NCBI RefSeq assembly: GCF_001678495.1 | Contig: NZ_JTJL01000059.1 | Span: 1-34,658 of the forward strand | From: Gallibacterium salpingitidis | GTDB taxonomy: Bacteria; Pseudomonadota; Gammaproteobacteria; Enterobacterales; Pasteurellaceae | Direction of reading: 5' to 3' | Length of the DNA stretch: 34,658 nt | Part shown: piece by piece, positions 17,381 through 26,544 of the stretch | Layout: every line of letters begins with the position of its first letter | Numbering within the stretch: position 1 is the stretch's first letter | The notes under the pieces: generated by a model | The model's input: only the letters and a program-made list of their open reading frames with translations | The model's database searches: none | What the model was told of the DNA's origin: nothing | Position numbers and translations under genes: made by a program

Positions 17381-17447
17381 CCATAACATTTTTGATAATC
17401 ACTCCAACACTTTAGCCTCTTCCCCCACAAAAGAGGCTTTTTTTTTT
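17381..17447 (+). ncRNA. Candidate Fur-repressed small regulatory RNA (RyhB/HrrF-like role)
   Basis: The promoter at 17347-17375 and an ideal intrinsic terminator at 17414-17447 define a transcript of about 65 nt. It contains no open reading frame with a ribosome site. Its 5' part is unstructured and includes CACTCCAACAC; the terminator hairpin has the C-rich loop CCCCCACAA, both suited to pairing with Shine-Dalgarno regions. The terminator cannot serve pntA, which is on the other strand, and tyrS has its own promoter downstream. In enterobacteria RyhB, and in Haemophilus influenzae HrrF, are Fur-repressed sRNAs; I infer an equivalent role but do not claim sequence homology. Confidence 0.65.
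17414..17447 (+). terminator. Intrinsic terminator of the sRNA
   Basis: AGCCTCTT (17414-17421) pairs perfectly with AAGAGGCT (17431-17438) across the loop CCCCCACAA and runs into ten T residues (17438-17447). Confidence 0.9.
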
Positions 17448-17478
17448 GCCTAAAATTCAGTAAATCGCTGCTGCTTGC

Positions 17479-17506
17479 TTTCCATTTAACGAATAATCCT
17501 TATAAT
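17479..17506 (+). promoter_or_regulatory. tyrS promoter
   Basis: TATAAT at 17501-17506 is a perfect -10; TTTCCA at 17479-17484 is a 4/6 match to the -35 with a 16-nt spacer. This puts the tyrS start of transcription near 17513, after the sRNA terminator. Confidence 0.55.
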
Positions 17507-17544
17507 GAAGGAGTTTTTGTCTTTGATTAATGTAGGAACTAATT

Positions 17545-18732
17545 ATGAGTGATATAAATAAAGTGCTCGCTGAACTCAAGCGAGGTGTTGATGAAGTTCT
17601 ATCTGAAGAAGATCTTATTGAAAAACTTAAAGAAAATCGTCCTTTAAAAATTAAACTTGGTGCTGACCCAACTGCGCCAGATATTCACCTTGGTCATACT
17701 GTTGTTTTAAACAAATTACGTCAATTCCAACAACTTGGTCATGAAGTTTACTTTTTAATTGGTGATTTCACTGGTATGGTTGGTGATCCATCTGGTAAAA
17801 ATAGTACTCGTCCACCATTAACTCGTGAAGATGTATTGCGCAATGCTGAAACCTATAAACAACAAATTTATAAAATCTTAGATCCTGAGAAAACTCACGT
17901 TGTTTTCAACTCTTCATGGTTAGGTGAGCTTGGTACTGAAGGAATGATTCGTTTAGCTTCTCAATATACTGTCGCTCGTATGTTAGAACGTGATGATTTC
18001 AAAAAACGTTTTGCTAATCATCAATCTATTGCTATTCACGAATTTATTTATCCATTATTACAAGGTTACGATTCAGTCGCATTAGAAGCCGATGTCGAAT
18101 TAGGTGGTACCGACCAAAAATTCAACCTTTTAGTAGGTCGTGAATTACAAAAAGCACGTGGTTTAAAACCACAAGTTGCCATGACATTACCGCTATTAGA
18201 AGGTCTTGATGGTGAGAAAAAAATGTCAAAATCATTAGGTAACTACATCGGTATTTCTGAAGCACCTGATGAAATGTTTGGTAAAGTGATGTCTATTTCT
18301 GATGACTTAATGTGGCGTTGGTACGACCTACTTTCATTCCGTTCATTAGAAGATATTGCCGACTTAAAACAACAAGTTGCTGAAGGTCGCAATCCACGTG
18401 ATGTGAAAATTTTATTGGCAAAAGAATTAATTGAACGTTTCCACGATCAAGCTGCTGCTGATGCTGCAGAACAAACCTTTATTGAGCGTTTCCAAAAAGG
18501 GGCAATGCCTGATGAAATGCCAGAGTTCACCTTCGAAGGCGAATTGCCAATTGCTAACTTATTAAAAGAAGCAAATTTAGTTGCTTCAACATCAGAAGCA
18601 TTACGTATGATTAAACAAGGTGGCGTTAAAATTGATGGTGAAAAATTGGATGACGCTAAACTTGTTGTTGCCGCTTCTACAGCCGTATATCAAGTTGGTA
18701 AACGTAAATTTGCTAAAGTCACTGTGAAATAA
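17545..18732 (+). CDS. tyrS: Tyrosyl-tRNA synthetase
   Basis: Class I aminoacyl-tRNA synthetase that charges tRNA-Tyr. It has 395 residues, the length of the TyrRS subgroup found in Haemophilus and Pseudomonas rather than the 424-residue E. coli TyrS. The ATP-binding signatures are HLGH (48-51) and KMSKS (226-230); the tyrosine pocket includes [12 protein letters not shown] (73-84) and QGYDSV. The last 60 residues form an S4-like RNA-binding domain ([19 protein letters not shown]). TAGGA lies upstream of the ATG. A strong hairpin follows the gene. Confidence 0.97.
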   Translation: MSDINKVLAELKRGVDEVLSEEDLIEKLKENRPLKIKLGADPTAPDIHLGHTVVLNKLRQFQQLGHEVYFLIGDFTGMVGDPSGKNSTRPPLTREDVLRNAETYKQQIYKILDPEKTHVVFNSSWLGELGTEGMIRLASQYTVARMLERDDFKKRFANHQSIAIHEFIYPLLQGYDSVALEADVELGGTDQKFNLLVGRELQKARGLKPQVAMTLPLLEGLDGEKKMSKSLGNYIGISEAPDEMFGKVMSISDDLMWRWYDLLSFRSLEDIADLKQQVAEGRNPRDVKILLAKELIERFHDQAAADAAEQTFIERFQKGAMPDEMPEFTFEGELPIANLLKEANLVASTSEALRMIKQGGVKIDGEKLDDAKLVVAASTAVYQVGKRKFAKVTVK

Positions 18733-18755
18733 ATTTCACATTAAATCCTATCCTA

Positions 18756-18783
18756 CATTTCCCTCCCTTTATGGAGGGAAATG
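18756..18783 (+). terminator. Hairpin after tyrS
   Basis: CATTTCCCTCC pairs with GGAGGGAAATG (11 bp, 6-nt loop), followed by TTATTTAT. It lies 23 nt after tyrS and before prfC. Confidence 0.75.
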
Positions 18784-18826
18784 TTATTTATAACTCAATA
18801 CTATTTTTTGAATTTGCTTAATTTTT

Positions 18827-20416
18827 ATGACAACTCAAACTTTTCTTGATGAAGTAAATAAACGCAGAACTTTTGCGATTATCTCTCACCCTGATGCTGG
18901 TAAAACAACAATTACCGAAAAAGTTTTATTATATGGACAAGCGATCAAAACTGCTGGAACCGTTAAAGGTCGTGGTTCTAATCAACACGCAAAATCTGAC
19001 TGGATGGAAATGGAAAAGCAACGTGGAATTTCTATTACCACTTCTGTGATGCAATTCCCTTATAACGATTGCTTAGTTAATTTATTAGATACTCCGGGAC
19101 ACGAAGACTTCTCAGAAGATACCTATCGTACCTTAACTGCGGTTGATAGCTGCCTAATGGTGATTGATGCAGCAAAAGGGGTTGAGGAACGTACCATCAA
19201 ATTAATGGAAGTTACCCGTTTAAGAGATACACCAATCTTAACCTTTATGAATAAACTCGACCGCGATATTCGTGATCCAATGGAATTATTGGACGAAGTG
19301 GAAAATGTATTAAAAATCCATTGCGCACCAATTACTTGGCCGATTGGTTGTGGGAAATTATTCAAAGGGGTTTATCACCTTTATCAAGATACCACCTATT
19401 TATATCAAACAGGGCAAGGACACACTATCCAAGAAGTACGTACGATCAAAGGTCTAAATAACCCAGAACTTGATAATGCTGTTGGCGATGATTTAGCGCA
19501 ACAATTACGTGATGAATTAGAGTTAATTCAAGGTGCAAGTAATGAATTTGACCTTGATGCCTTCCTGAAAGGGGAATTAACACCTGTCTTTTTTGGTACC
19601 GCATTAGGTAACTTTGGTGTTGATCATATGTTAGATGGTTTAACTGAATGGGCGCCTGCACCACAACCGCGTCAAACAGATATCCGTCCGGTAGCCGCAA
19701 CTGAAGAAAACTTTTCTGGTTTCGTCTTTAAAATCCAAGCCAATATGGATCCAAAACATCGCGACCGCGTTGCCTTTTTGCGCATCGTTTCCGGTAAATA
19801 TGAAAAAGGAATGAAACTTCGCCATATTCGTATCGGTAAAGATGTCGTGATTTCAGATGCACTCACCTTTATGGCTGGCGACCGTAGTCAAGTCGAAGAG
19901 AGTTTTGCTGGAGATATTATCGGTTTGCATAACCATGGTACTATCCAGATCGGTGATACCTTTACTCAAGGCGAGGAGTTGAAATTTACAGGTATTCCGA
20001 ATTTCGCCCCAGAGTTATTCCGTCGTATTCGCTTAAAAGATCCGCTTAAACAAAAACAATTATTGAAAGGATTAGTGCAGCTTTCCGAAGAAGGTGCAGT
20101 ACAAGTTTTCCGTCCTTTAATTAATAACGATTTAATTGTTGGTGCGGTAGGTATTCTCCAATTCGATGTTGTGGTTTCGCGCCTAAAAACGGAATATAAC
20201 GTGGAAGCAATTTACGAAACCGTCAATGTGGCGACTGCTCGTTGGGTAGAATGTAATGATGCGAAAAAATTTGAAGAATTTAAACGCAAAAATGAACAAC
20301 ATCTTGCTTTGGATGGTGGCGATAATCTTACTTATATCGCGCCAACAATGGTTAATTTGAATCTAACGCAAGAACGTTATCCTGACGTTGTCTTCTTCAA
20401 AACCAGAGAACATTAA
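18827..20416 (+). CDS. prfC: Peptide chain release factor 3 (GTPase)
   Basis: Translational GTPase that recycles RF1 and RF2 from the ribosome after termination. It has 529 residues, as in E. coli. GTPase motifs: HPDAGKTT (21-28, P-loop), RGISI (66-70, switch I), DTPGH (88-92, switch II) and NKLD (142-145), followed by an EF-Tu-like domain 2 and the RF3 C-terminal domain. The ATG at 18827 fits the family N-terminus ([22 protein letters not shown]), but there is no clear Shine-Dalgarno sequence before it; the leader is T-rich. It stands alone between two hairpins. Confidence 0.97.
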   Translation: MTTQTFLDEVNKRRTFAIISHPDAGKTTITEKVLLYGQAIKTAGTVKGRGSNQHAKSDWMEMEKQRGISITTSVMQFPYNDCLVNLLDTPGHEDFSEDTYRTLTAVDSCLMVIDAAKGVEERTIKLMEVTRLRDTPILTFMNKLDRDIRDPMELLDEVENVLKIHCAPITWPIGCGKLFKGVYHLYQDTTYLYQTGQGHTIQEVRTIKGLNNPELDNAVGDDLAQQLRDELELIQGASNEFDLDAFLKGELTPVFFGTALGNFGVDHMLDGLTEWAPAPQPRQTDIRPVAATEENFSGFVFKIQANMDPKHRDRVAFLRIVSGKYEKGMKLRHIRIGKDVVISDALTFMAGDRSQVEESFAGDIIGLHNHGTIQIGDTFTQGEELKFTGIPNFAPELFRRIRLKDPLKQKQLLKGLVQLSEEGAVQVFRPLINNDLIVGAVGILQFDVVVSRLKTEYNVEAIYETVNVATARWVECNDAKKFEEFKRKNEQHLALDGGDNLTYIAPTMVNLNLTQERYPDVVFFKTREH

Positions 20417-20438
20417 TCCTCACTTCATCTCCTACTTA

Positions 20439-20470
20439 TTTTGGCGTTTTAAGCAAATAAAACGCCAAAA
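20439..20470 (+). terminator. Terminator hairpin after prfC
   Basis: TTTTGGCGTTTTA and TAAAACGCCAAAA form a 13-bp perfect stem with a 6-nt loop, about 20 nt after the prfC stop. A-rich and T-rich ends would allow function on either strand. Confidence 0.75.
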
Positions 20471-20636
20471 ATTAATTACTTGAGTAACTTCTGACTTAGA
20501 TCATAAAATTTCCCAATAATGTAACAAATTTAACATTTGTGGTTGTTCTTATCTTCTCTGCTCGTTAAAATATCCGGCAGTTTTTTTCGTGGATTTATAA
20601 AAGTTTTGTTAAATTATTTGTATAAGGATAAGTGCA

Positions 20637-21350
20637 ATGACGCCTAAAATTCTGATTGTAGAAGACGAAGCAGTTACGCGTAATACGCTTAAAGATATTT
20701 TTGAAGCAGAAGGTTATCGTGTATTTGAAGCAGTTGATGGCGCTCAAATGAATCAACAACTTGCTGCTCAAAAAATCAATTTGGTTATTATGGATATTAA
20801 TCTTCCAGGTAAAAATGGACTTTTATTAGCTCGTGAATTACGCGAGCAAAATAATATCGCATTAATGTTCCTCACTGGACGTGATAACGAAGTTGATCGT
20901 ATTCTTGGTTTGGAAATTGGTGCTGATGATTATATTACTAAACCATTCAACCCACGCGAATTAACCATTCGTACTCGTAATCTTTTACAACGTACTATGA
21001 TGGATAAAAATGCCAACAACCATAAACATATCGAAAAATATCAATTCAATGGTTGGACATTAGATATCAACAGCCGTACGTTAATTAATCCTGAAGGTGT
21101 AGCACAAAAATTACCACGTAGCGAATTCCGCGCTATGTTACATTTCTGTGAAAACCCAGGAAAAATTCAAACTCGTGACGATCTTTTAAAGAAAATGACT
21201 GGTCGTGATCTTAAACCAAATGATCGTACTGTTGATGTTACTATTCGTCGTATTCGTAAACATTTTGAAGATCATCCAGATACCCCAGAAATTATTGCGA
21301 CTATCCATGGCGAAGGATATCGTTTCTGTGGCGATTTAGAATCTGTTTAA
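20637..21350 (+). CDS. arcA: Aerobic respiration control response regulator ArcA
   Basis: OmpR-family response regulator that, when phosphorylated by ArcB under low oxygen, represses aerobic respiration and TCA genes. The 237 residues split into a receiver domain with acidic pocket Asp10/Glu11, phosphorylation site Asp53 ([11 protein letters not shown]) and Lys103 (TKPFNPREL), and a winged-helix domain from about 135 ([31 protein letters not shown]). The N-terminus ([15 protein letters not shown]) matches E. coli ArcA closely. AAGGAT precedes the ATG. The cognate sensor arcB is not in the window, as is usual. Likely targets in this window include icd and acs, by analogy only. Confidence 0.97.
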   Translation: MTPKILIVEDEAVTRNTLKDIFEAEGYRVFEAVDGAQMNQQLAAQKINLVIMDINLPGKNGLLLARELREQNNIALMFLTGRDNEVDRILGLEIGADDYITKPFNPRELTIRTRNLLQRTMMDKNANNHKHIEKYQFNGWTLDINSRTLINPEGVAQKLPRSEFRAMLHFCENPGKIQTRDDLLKKMTGRDLKPNDRTVDVTIRRIRKHFEDHPDTPEIIATIHGEGYRFCGDLESV

Positions 21351-21367
21351 TACTTTTTCTTCATAAG

Positions 21368-21396
21368 AAAATAGCACCTCGCGGTGCTATTTTTGT
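21368..21396 (+). terminator. Bidirectional terminator between arcA and zipA
   Basis: AAAATAGCACC pairs with GGTGCTATTTT across the tetraloop TCGC, with T-runs on both strands. It serves arcA from the left and zipA from the right. Confidence 0.9.
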
Positions 21397-21411
21397 TTCT
21401 AGTAAATCTAA

Positions 21412-22515
21412 TTATGAACGCAATAATTGTAAATATTCACTACGATGCTCATCAGTAAAAATTTCACGCTTATCATTTAAAATAAAGCCATTCAATTTTT
21501 CTGCTAGTGTTTCTGCTGCGCAACATAACATTCTGAAATTAACAATATCATTGCCTGGTGACGGTAAACGCATAAATAACGTTAAACCAATAGTTGCAAA
21601 ATTATCAAAATTATTTGGATCAAAAGTCCCTGGTTGCACCATATTTGCCACGCTAAAAATAACTGGGCTTTTTACCATATTAACGTCTAAGTGGCGGTGA
21701 TAAATATTGTACTCACCAAAAATAAAACCAAGATCTTCCAATACTTCATTAATATGTGTGCCATAGAATTGACGATTTTCTGGCGCTACCACATATAGCA
21801 TAATAAATTCAGGTTTCTTCGTTGTAGCAGCTGGTGATTCTTCAACTACCTCAGGTTTTTCTTCCACTGTTTGAACCTTAGTTTCTACTTTTACTGCAGG
21901 AACTTCTGGTTCAGGTTGTGGAGCTACTTCTGCTTGTGCTGTTTGCACTTGTGCACGCATTTCTACCGCTGAACTCGCAGCATAACGCGGTTGTTCGGTC
22001 GTAGTTGGTGCTTTTTCATAGCTTGCAACGGATTCAACCTGACGAGTATTCGCTGAAGTCACATTTGCCGAATGTGCTGTCGCATTAGGCAACGTAATTT
22101 TAATATTTTCTACTCGTCTTTCTACTTGAGCTTGTGATGAAACTTCATCTTCTAAAGGTAAATGCGTTTGATATGGCATTTCCGGTTCTACTGAATGAGG
22201 AACTTCTCGACTCACTTCCGCTTGCGCTTGAGAATAATCATATTGCGATTGTGGCGCATAATGATGCTGAGATTGTGGCGCTTGCGGTGGATACTCTGAT
22301 GTTTGTTGCGACATCCCTTGATGCGCTTGTGGAGGATATGGTTGCTCTGATTGTTGAAAATAATGTGTATGAGGAGAACGGACTTGTTGGCGCTCAAATT
22401 GCTGTGCTGATTTCTCAAATTGTGCTTTTTCCCGACGACTTGACCAAACGCCATGACCAATTAAGATACCTAAGGCAAGCACGCCAAGCAGAATTAGTAT
22501 TTGTTGTAAATCCAT
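21412..22515 (-). CDS. zipA: Cell division protein ZipA
   Basis: Bitopic inner-membrane protein that tethers and stabilises FtsZ at the division ring. From the chosen start it has 367 residues: an N-terminal membrane helix (about 4-23), a short basic stretch (SSRREK), a long Gln/Pro/Glu-rich linker (about 40-230) and the C-terminal FtsZ-binding domain (about 232-367, EFIMLYVVAPENRQFYG to the end). Two ATGs are possible, at 22521 and 22515; GGGTGA is only 2 nt from the first but 8 nt from the second, and MDLQQILI fits the family, so 22515 is preferred. In Haemophilus zipA sits between ligA and cysZ; here ligA is absent and another gene separates zipA from cysZ. Confidence 0.93.
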   Translation of the reverse strand: MDLQQILILLGVLALGILIGHGVWSSRREKAQFEKSAQQFERQQVRSPHTHYFQQSEQPYPPQAHQGMSQQTSEYPPQAPQSQHHYAPQSQYDYSQAQAEVSREVPHSVEPEMPYQTHLPLEDEVSSQAQVERRVENIKITLPNATAHSANVTSANTRQVESVASYEKAPTTTEQPRYAASSAVEMRAQVQTAQAEVAPQPEPEVPAVKVETKVQTVEEKPEVVEESPAATTKKPEFIMLYVVAPENRQFYGTHINEVLEDLGFIFGEYNIYHRHLDVNMVKSPVIFSVANMVQPGTFDPNNFDNFATIGLTLFMRLPSPGNDIVNFRMLCCAAETLAEKLNGFILNDKREIFTDEHRSEYLQLLRS

Positions 22516-22674
22516 TGTCATTCACCCATTTTTTTATAGCTATAATGTTGAATATTTTAGCGTAAACGGCTCATAGCTTACCATATTTTTCTGGATTGTT
22601 TCTGAAAAAGCTGCATAGACATTCAGCAAAGTTACAGATAAGATCTTTTCGGATTTATGTTAGCGAGAAAATAA

Positions 22675-23520
22675 ATGAAAGTTGGACTAGTTTTAGAAGG
22701 CGGTGCAATGCGTGGCTTATACACCGCCGGTGTATTAGACGTATTTCTTGAAGAAAAAATCAAAGTTGATGGAATTGTCGGGGTTTCTGCTGGTGTATTA
22801 TTCGGCGTCAATTACCCTTCAAATCAACCAGGACGTGTTTTACGTTATAACCTCAAATATCTCAATGATAAACGCTATATCAGCTTACATAGTCTGTTCA
22901 CCACCGGCAACATCGTGAATAAAGAGTTTGCCTTTTACGATCTGCCAATCAATATCGATCCTTTTGATGAGCAGACCTTTATCAACTCCGGTATTGATTT
23001 TTATGCGACTTTAACCAATGTCGATACTGGTGAAGCGGAATATATTAAATTAAAACAGCCATTTAAAGAAATGGAAGTATTGCGTGCCACCTCAGCAATG
23101 CCATTTGTATCACGCATTGTGGAAATTAATGGCAAACGCTATCTTGATGGCGGCATTGCTGACAGCATTCCGCTCGCGAAATGCCAACAATTAGGCTATG
23201 ACAAAATTATTGTTATCTTAACGCGACCTTTAGAGTATCGTAAGAAAAAAGTTCACCCTTGTTTGTTCAAGGCTTTTTATCATCAATATCCGAAATTGGT
23301 CGAAAAATTAAGCCAACGCTATCTCGATTACAATCAAAAGGTGGAACAAGTAATTGCCGCGGATAAACGGCAAGAGATTTTTGTCATTCGTCCGTCACAA
23401 ACATTACCAATTAAACGTATCGAAAAGGATCTAACAAAAATTCAAGCAATGTATGATTTAGGTATTGCTGATGCCAGACATATTTTGCCTGAATTACAGC
23501 AATATTTATCATCAACCTAA
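22675..23520 (+). CDS. yjjU: Patatin-like phospholipase family protein (YjjU-like)
   Basis: Predicted serine hydrolase with the patatin fold. The oxyanion motif EGGAMRG (8-14) is followed by the nucleophile elbow GVSAG with Ser38, and the catalytic Asp158 lies in LDGG (157-160), making the Ser-Asp dyad complete. The 281 residues compare with the family's smaller members such as E. coli YjjU. There is no signal peptide, so it acts in the cytosol or at the inner membrane; the substrate, presumably a lipid ester, is unknown. It is 12 nt upstream of cysZ on the same strand, so the two are probably co-transcribed, although no functional link is known. The ribosome site is weak. Confidence 0.85.
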   Translation: MKVGLVLEGGAMRGLYTAGVLDVFLEEKIKVDGIVGVSAGVLFGVNYPSNQPGRVLRYNLKYLNDKRYISLHSLFTTGNIVNKEFAFYDLPINIDPFDEQTFINSGIDFYATLTNVDTGEAEYIKLKQPFKEMEVLRATSAMPFVSRIVEINGKRYLDGGIADSIPLAKCQQLGYDKIIVILTRPLEYRKKKVHPCLFKAFYHQYPKLVEKLSQRYLDYNQKVEQVIAADKRQEIFVIRPSQTLPIKRIEKDLTKIQAMYDLGIADARHILPELQQYLSST

Positions 23521-23532
23521 AAGGAGAAAACA

Positions 23533-24276
23533 GTGAATTACACTGAGATTAAACAAGGCTGGGATTATTTTATTCTTGGTTGGCATTTGATCACCAAAAA
23601 AGGCTTAAAACGCTTTGTTGTGATGCCAATTATCTTAAATATCGTGTTATTAAGTTTCGTCTTTTGGCTCTTAATGCAACAAATCGGTGATCTCACTAAC
23701 TGGATGTTATCTTTTATGCCAGATTGGTTAAGCTGGCTAAACTATATTGTGACTACGCTTGCGGTCATTATGATCCTGTTAGTCTATTACTTTATTTTTA
23801 CCACACTAGCAGGTTTTATTGCTGCCCCATTTAATGGCTTACTGGCGGAAAAAGTAGAATTATTATTAACAGGAAAACCCTCTAACGACGATGGAATTCT
23901 CGACTTTATCAAAGATTTGCCTCGAATGTTTAAACGTGAATGGCAAAAACTCTGGTATAGCTTGCCACGTATCGTCATCTTGTTTTTACTTGGTTTTGTG
24001 CCGCTCATAGGACAAACATTAATTCCAGTCATTTTTTTCCTATTTACAGCGTGGCTGCTTGCTATTCAATATTGTGACTATCCATTTGATAATCACAAAA
24101 TCAGCTTTCCGATAATGAAACAACAACTGGCACAACGTAAAATTTTAAATCTTACCTTTGGCAGCTTAGTAGCGAGTTGTACCTTTATTCCGTTATTGAA
24201 TTTTATTGTAATGCCGGTCGCTGTCTGTGGTGCTACTGCGATCTGGGTTGATCATTATCGTAATACTCATCAATAA
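23533..24276 (+). CDS. cysZ: Sulfate transporter CysZ
   Basis: Inner-membrane sulfate uptake protein feeding cysteine synthesis. It has 247 residues (E. coli 253) with the N-terminal [27 protein letters not shown] that typifies the family, and four to six hydrophobic segments. The start is a GTG at 23533 with AAGGAG 6 nt upstream; no ATG is as well placed. It follows the patatin gene by 12 nt. In Haemophilus and E. coli cysZ lies next to cysK; here they are more than 5 kb apart, with acs and an accessory block between. A long-loop hairpin follows. Confidence 0.93.
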   Translation: MNYTEIKQGWDYFILGWHLITKKGLKRFVVMPIILNIVLLSFVFWLLMQQIGDLTNWMLSFMPDWLSWLNYIVTTLAVIMILLVYYFIFTTLAGFIAAPFNGLLAEKVELLLTGKPSNDDGILDFIKDLPRMFKREWQKLWYSLPRIVILFLLGFVPLIGQTLIPVIFFLFTAWLLAIQYCDYPFDNHKISFPIMKQQLAQRKILNLTFGSLVASCTFIPLLNFIVMPVAVCGATAIWVDHYRNTHQ

Positions 24277-24287
24277 ACACCTATTCT

Positions 24288-24348
24288 AAACCTACTTTTT
24301 GTTTAACTAACTGTTTAACTGACAGAAAGTAGGTTTTCCTCTTTTTTC
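24288..24348 (+). terminator. Terminator of the yjjU-cysZ unit
   Basis: AAACCTACTTT (24288-24298) pairs with AAAGTAGGTTT (24326-24336). The 27-nt loop holds further weak GTTTAAC repeats, and TCCTCTTTTTTCTT follows. Confidence 0.7.
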
Positions 24349-24395
24349 TTCGTTTTTATCACATCAATTATTTTTTCATAAAAAAATATTCATTT

Positions 24396-24411
24396 TGTGA
24401 TCTATGTTACA
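24396..24411. promoter_or_regulatory. CRP site upstream of acs
   Basis: TGTGA-TCTATG-TTACA matches the CRP consensus TGTGA-N6-TCACA at 9 of 10 positions. With the promoter proposed below, its centre is close to -62, the usual class I activation distance. acs is CRP-activated in E. coli, which supports the call. Confidence 0.65.
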
Positions 24412-24430
24412 ACATTTTATTAACAACAAA

Positions 24431-24459
24431 TTGCTTCTTATTTAACTTTTCTGTAAGTT
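24431..24459 (+). promoter_or_regulatory. Possible acs promoter
   Basis: TTGCTT (24431-24436) and TAAGTT (24454-24459) with a 17-nt spacer. The -10 is poor, as expected for an activator-dependent promoter; the placement rests mainly on the spacing to the CRP site. Confidence 0.35.
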
Positions 24460-24525
24460 GTTAATACTTTAGCGATTCGTTGAGCAGTGCATCGCTTGCT
24501 TATACTCACTAAGGAGATCATGCCT

Positions 24526-26490
24526 ATGCAGCAATTAGATTCAATCTTAAAAGAAAACCGTATTTTCCCACCAAGCGATGAATTCCGCAAACAAGCCAAT
24601 ATCGGTAATAACGAACAATATCAACAACTTTGGAACTTTGCTGATCAAGATTATTTACATTATTGGGCTGACTTAGCCAGAGATCTCATCAGTTGGAAAA
24701 AACCATTTATGACCATCTTTGACGGCAGCAATACCCCTTTTTATAAATGGTTTATTGACGGTAAACTCAATGCTTCCTACAACTGTCTTGATCGTCATTT
24801 ACCCGATAAAGGGGATAAAGTCTCATTAATTTTTGAATCCGATTTCGGTCAAGTAAATACCTTTACTTATAAACAATTACATAATCGTGTCTGTCGCTTC
24901 GCTAATGCGTTACGTGAACAAGGTATCAAAAAAGGCGATCGAGTCGTGATTTATATGCCAATGATTGTCGAAGCTGTTATCGCAATGCAAGCTTGTGCCC
25001 GTATTGGTGCAATCCACTCAGTAGTGTTTGGTGGTTTCTCTGCCAGTGCGCTGCGTGACCGTATTGAAGATGCTGAAGCAAAAATAGTGATTACCGCTAA
25101 TGGTGGTTTACGCGGCGGAAAAATTATTCCTTTAAAAGAAACGGTTGATAGCGCTTTAGAAATGGGCTGCGAATCAATTGAAAAAGTGATTGTTTATTAT
25201 CGTTTAAATATTGATACCCCTTGGAAAGACGGGCGCGATCTCTGGTGGCACGAACTCTCCAAAAATCAACCTGCCTTCTGTGAACCAGAATGGATGGATG
25301 CAGAAGATCCGCTCTTTATTCTTTATACTTCCGGTTCAACAGGTAAACCCAAAGGTATCGTACATAGTACCGCGGGTTATTTATTAGGTGCGATCAATAC
25401 TTTCCGCAATATCTTTGACAATAAACCAGAAGATGTCTATTGGTGTAGTGCTGACGTAGGTTGGATCACTGGTCACTCTTATGTCTGCTATGGCCCATTA
25501 GCCAATGGTGCCACTCAAGTTATTTACGAAGGCGTGCCAAGCTACCCTGATGCGGGACGTATCTGGCGGATTATCCAACGTCATAAAGTCAATGTGTTCT
25601 ATACTTCCCCAACTCTTGTCCGCTCTTTAACACGTTTTGGCGATCATATTCCACGCAAATATGATCTCTCCTCTTTACGTTTATTAGGTAGCGTTGGTGA
25701 ACCAATCAACCCAGCTGCATGGATGTGGCTCTATGATGTGATCGGTCAAGGACGCTGCCCGATTGTCGATACTTGGTGGCAAACTGAAACCGGTTCGATT
25801 ATGTTATCTCCTCTACCGGGCATTACCGCATTAAAACCGGGCTCTTGTACCTTACCGCAACCGGGAATTATGGCAGATGTTGTTGATGAAACCGGGCAAA
25901 AAATCACTGATTGCAGCGGTGGTATTTTAGTGATTAAACGCCCATTCCCATCAATGCTGCGGACTATCTGGAATGATGATAAACGTTATAAGAAAACCTA
26001 TTTCCCTGAAGAATTAGGTGGTAAATATTATGTCGCCGGCGACTCAGCCCATCGTGATGAAGATGGTTATTTCTGGATCTTAGGACGCACTGATGACGTA
26101 CTCAACGTTTCTGGACACCGCCTAGGTACCATGGAAATTGAATCCGCATTAGTGGCAAATGAAAAAGTGGCTGAAGCTGCGGTGGTTGGTAAACCTGATG
26201 AAATCAAGGGAGAAGCCATTGTTGCCTTTGTGGTATTAAATCGCTCTATTCCTGACGATGATGAAGCGAAACAAGTCGCCGAAGAACTCAAACAATGGGT
26301 ATCGCAAGAAATTGGAAAAATTGCGCGTCCTGAAGATATTCGTTTTGCCGAAAACTTACCAAAAACGCGTTCCGGTAAAATTATGCGTCGTTTATTACGT
26401 TCTATTGCGAAAAATGAAGTGATTTCACAAGATATTTCAACCTTAGAAAATCCACAAATTATTGGTCAATTGCAACGTCAAATTCTTTAA
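24526..26490 (+). CDS. acs: Acetyl-CoA synthetase (AMP-forming)
   Basis: Converts acetate, ATP and CoA to acetyl-CoA by an acetyl-AMP intermediate; the high-affinity route of acetate use. The product has 654 residues (E. coli 652). ANL-superfamily motifs: [11 protein letters not shown] (P-loop), [31 protein letters not shown] (hinge region) and [11 protein letters not shown] with Lys618, the counterpart of the acetylation-controlled Lys609 of E. coli. The frame is open from a GTG at 24487, but AAGGAG at 24511-24516 sits 9 nt before the ATG at 24526, which also fits the family length. A CRP site lies upstream. No pta-ackA, actP or glyoxylate-bypass genes are in the window. Confidence 0.96.
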   Translation: MQQLDSILKENRIFPPSDEFRKQANIGNNEQYQQLWNFADQDYLHYWADLARDLISWKKPFMTIFDGSNTPFYKWFIDGKLNASYNCLDRHLPDKGDKVSLIFESDFGQVNTFTYKQLHNRVCRFANALREQGIKKGDRVVIYMPMIVEAVIAMQACARIGAIHSVVFGGFSASALRDRIEDAEAKIVITANGGLRGGKIIPLKETVDSALEMGCESIEKVIVYYRLNIDTPWKDGRDLWWHELSKNQPAFCEPEWMDAEDPLFILYTSGSTGKPKGIVHSTAGYLLGAINTFRNIFDNKPEDVYWCSADVGWITGHSYVCYGPLANGATQVIYEGVPSYPDAGRIWRIIQRHKVNVFYTSPTLVRSLTRFGDHIPRKYDLSSLRLLGSVGEPINPAAWMWLYDVIGQGRCPIVDTWWQTETGSIMLSPLPGITALKPGSCTLPQPGIMADVVDETGQKITDCSGGILVIKRPFPSMLRTIWNDDKRYKKTYFPEELGGKYYVAGDSAHRDEDGYFWILGRTDDVLNVSGHRLGTMEIESALVANEKVAEAAVVGKPDEIKGEAIVAFVVLNRSIPDDDEAKQVAEELKQWVSQEIGKIARPEDIRFAENLPKTRSGKIMRRLLRSIAKNEVISQDISTLENPQIIGQLQRQIL

Positions 26491-26496
26491 TTACCA

Positions 26497-26523
26497 AAAT
26501 GCCCTGATAATCTCAGGGCATTT
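26497..26523 (+). terminator. Terminator between acs and the convergent membrane-protein gene
   Basis: AAATGCCCTGA pairs with TCAGGGCATTT across a 5-nt loop, 6 nt after the acs stop. Short T-run (TTT) on both sides, so probably bidirectional. Confidence 0.75.
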
Positions 26524-26544
26524 AACTCTTATTCAGATAGTAAT

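Noticed and set aside
17414..17447. sRNA terminator considered as a tyrS T-box or attenuator
   Set aside because: T-box control is a feature of Gram-positive tyrS; no T-box or specifier stem is visible, and a perfect TATAAT promoter lies after the hairpin.
19446..19866. Open frames opposite prfC
   Set aside because: They overlap a full-length conserved gene, lack ribosome sites and resemble nothing known.
20523..20541. ACAAATTTAACATTTGT palindrome upstream of arcA
   Set aside because: It is AT-rich and short-armed (6-5-6) and does not match ArcA, FNR or Fur consensus sites, so I cannot assign it.
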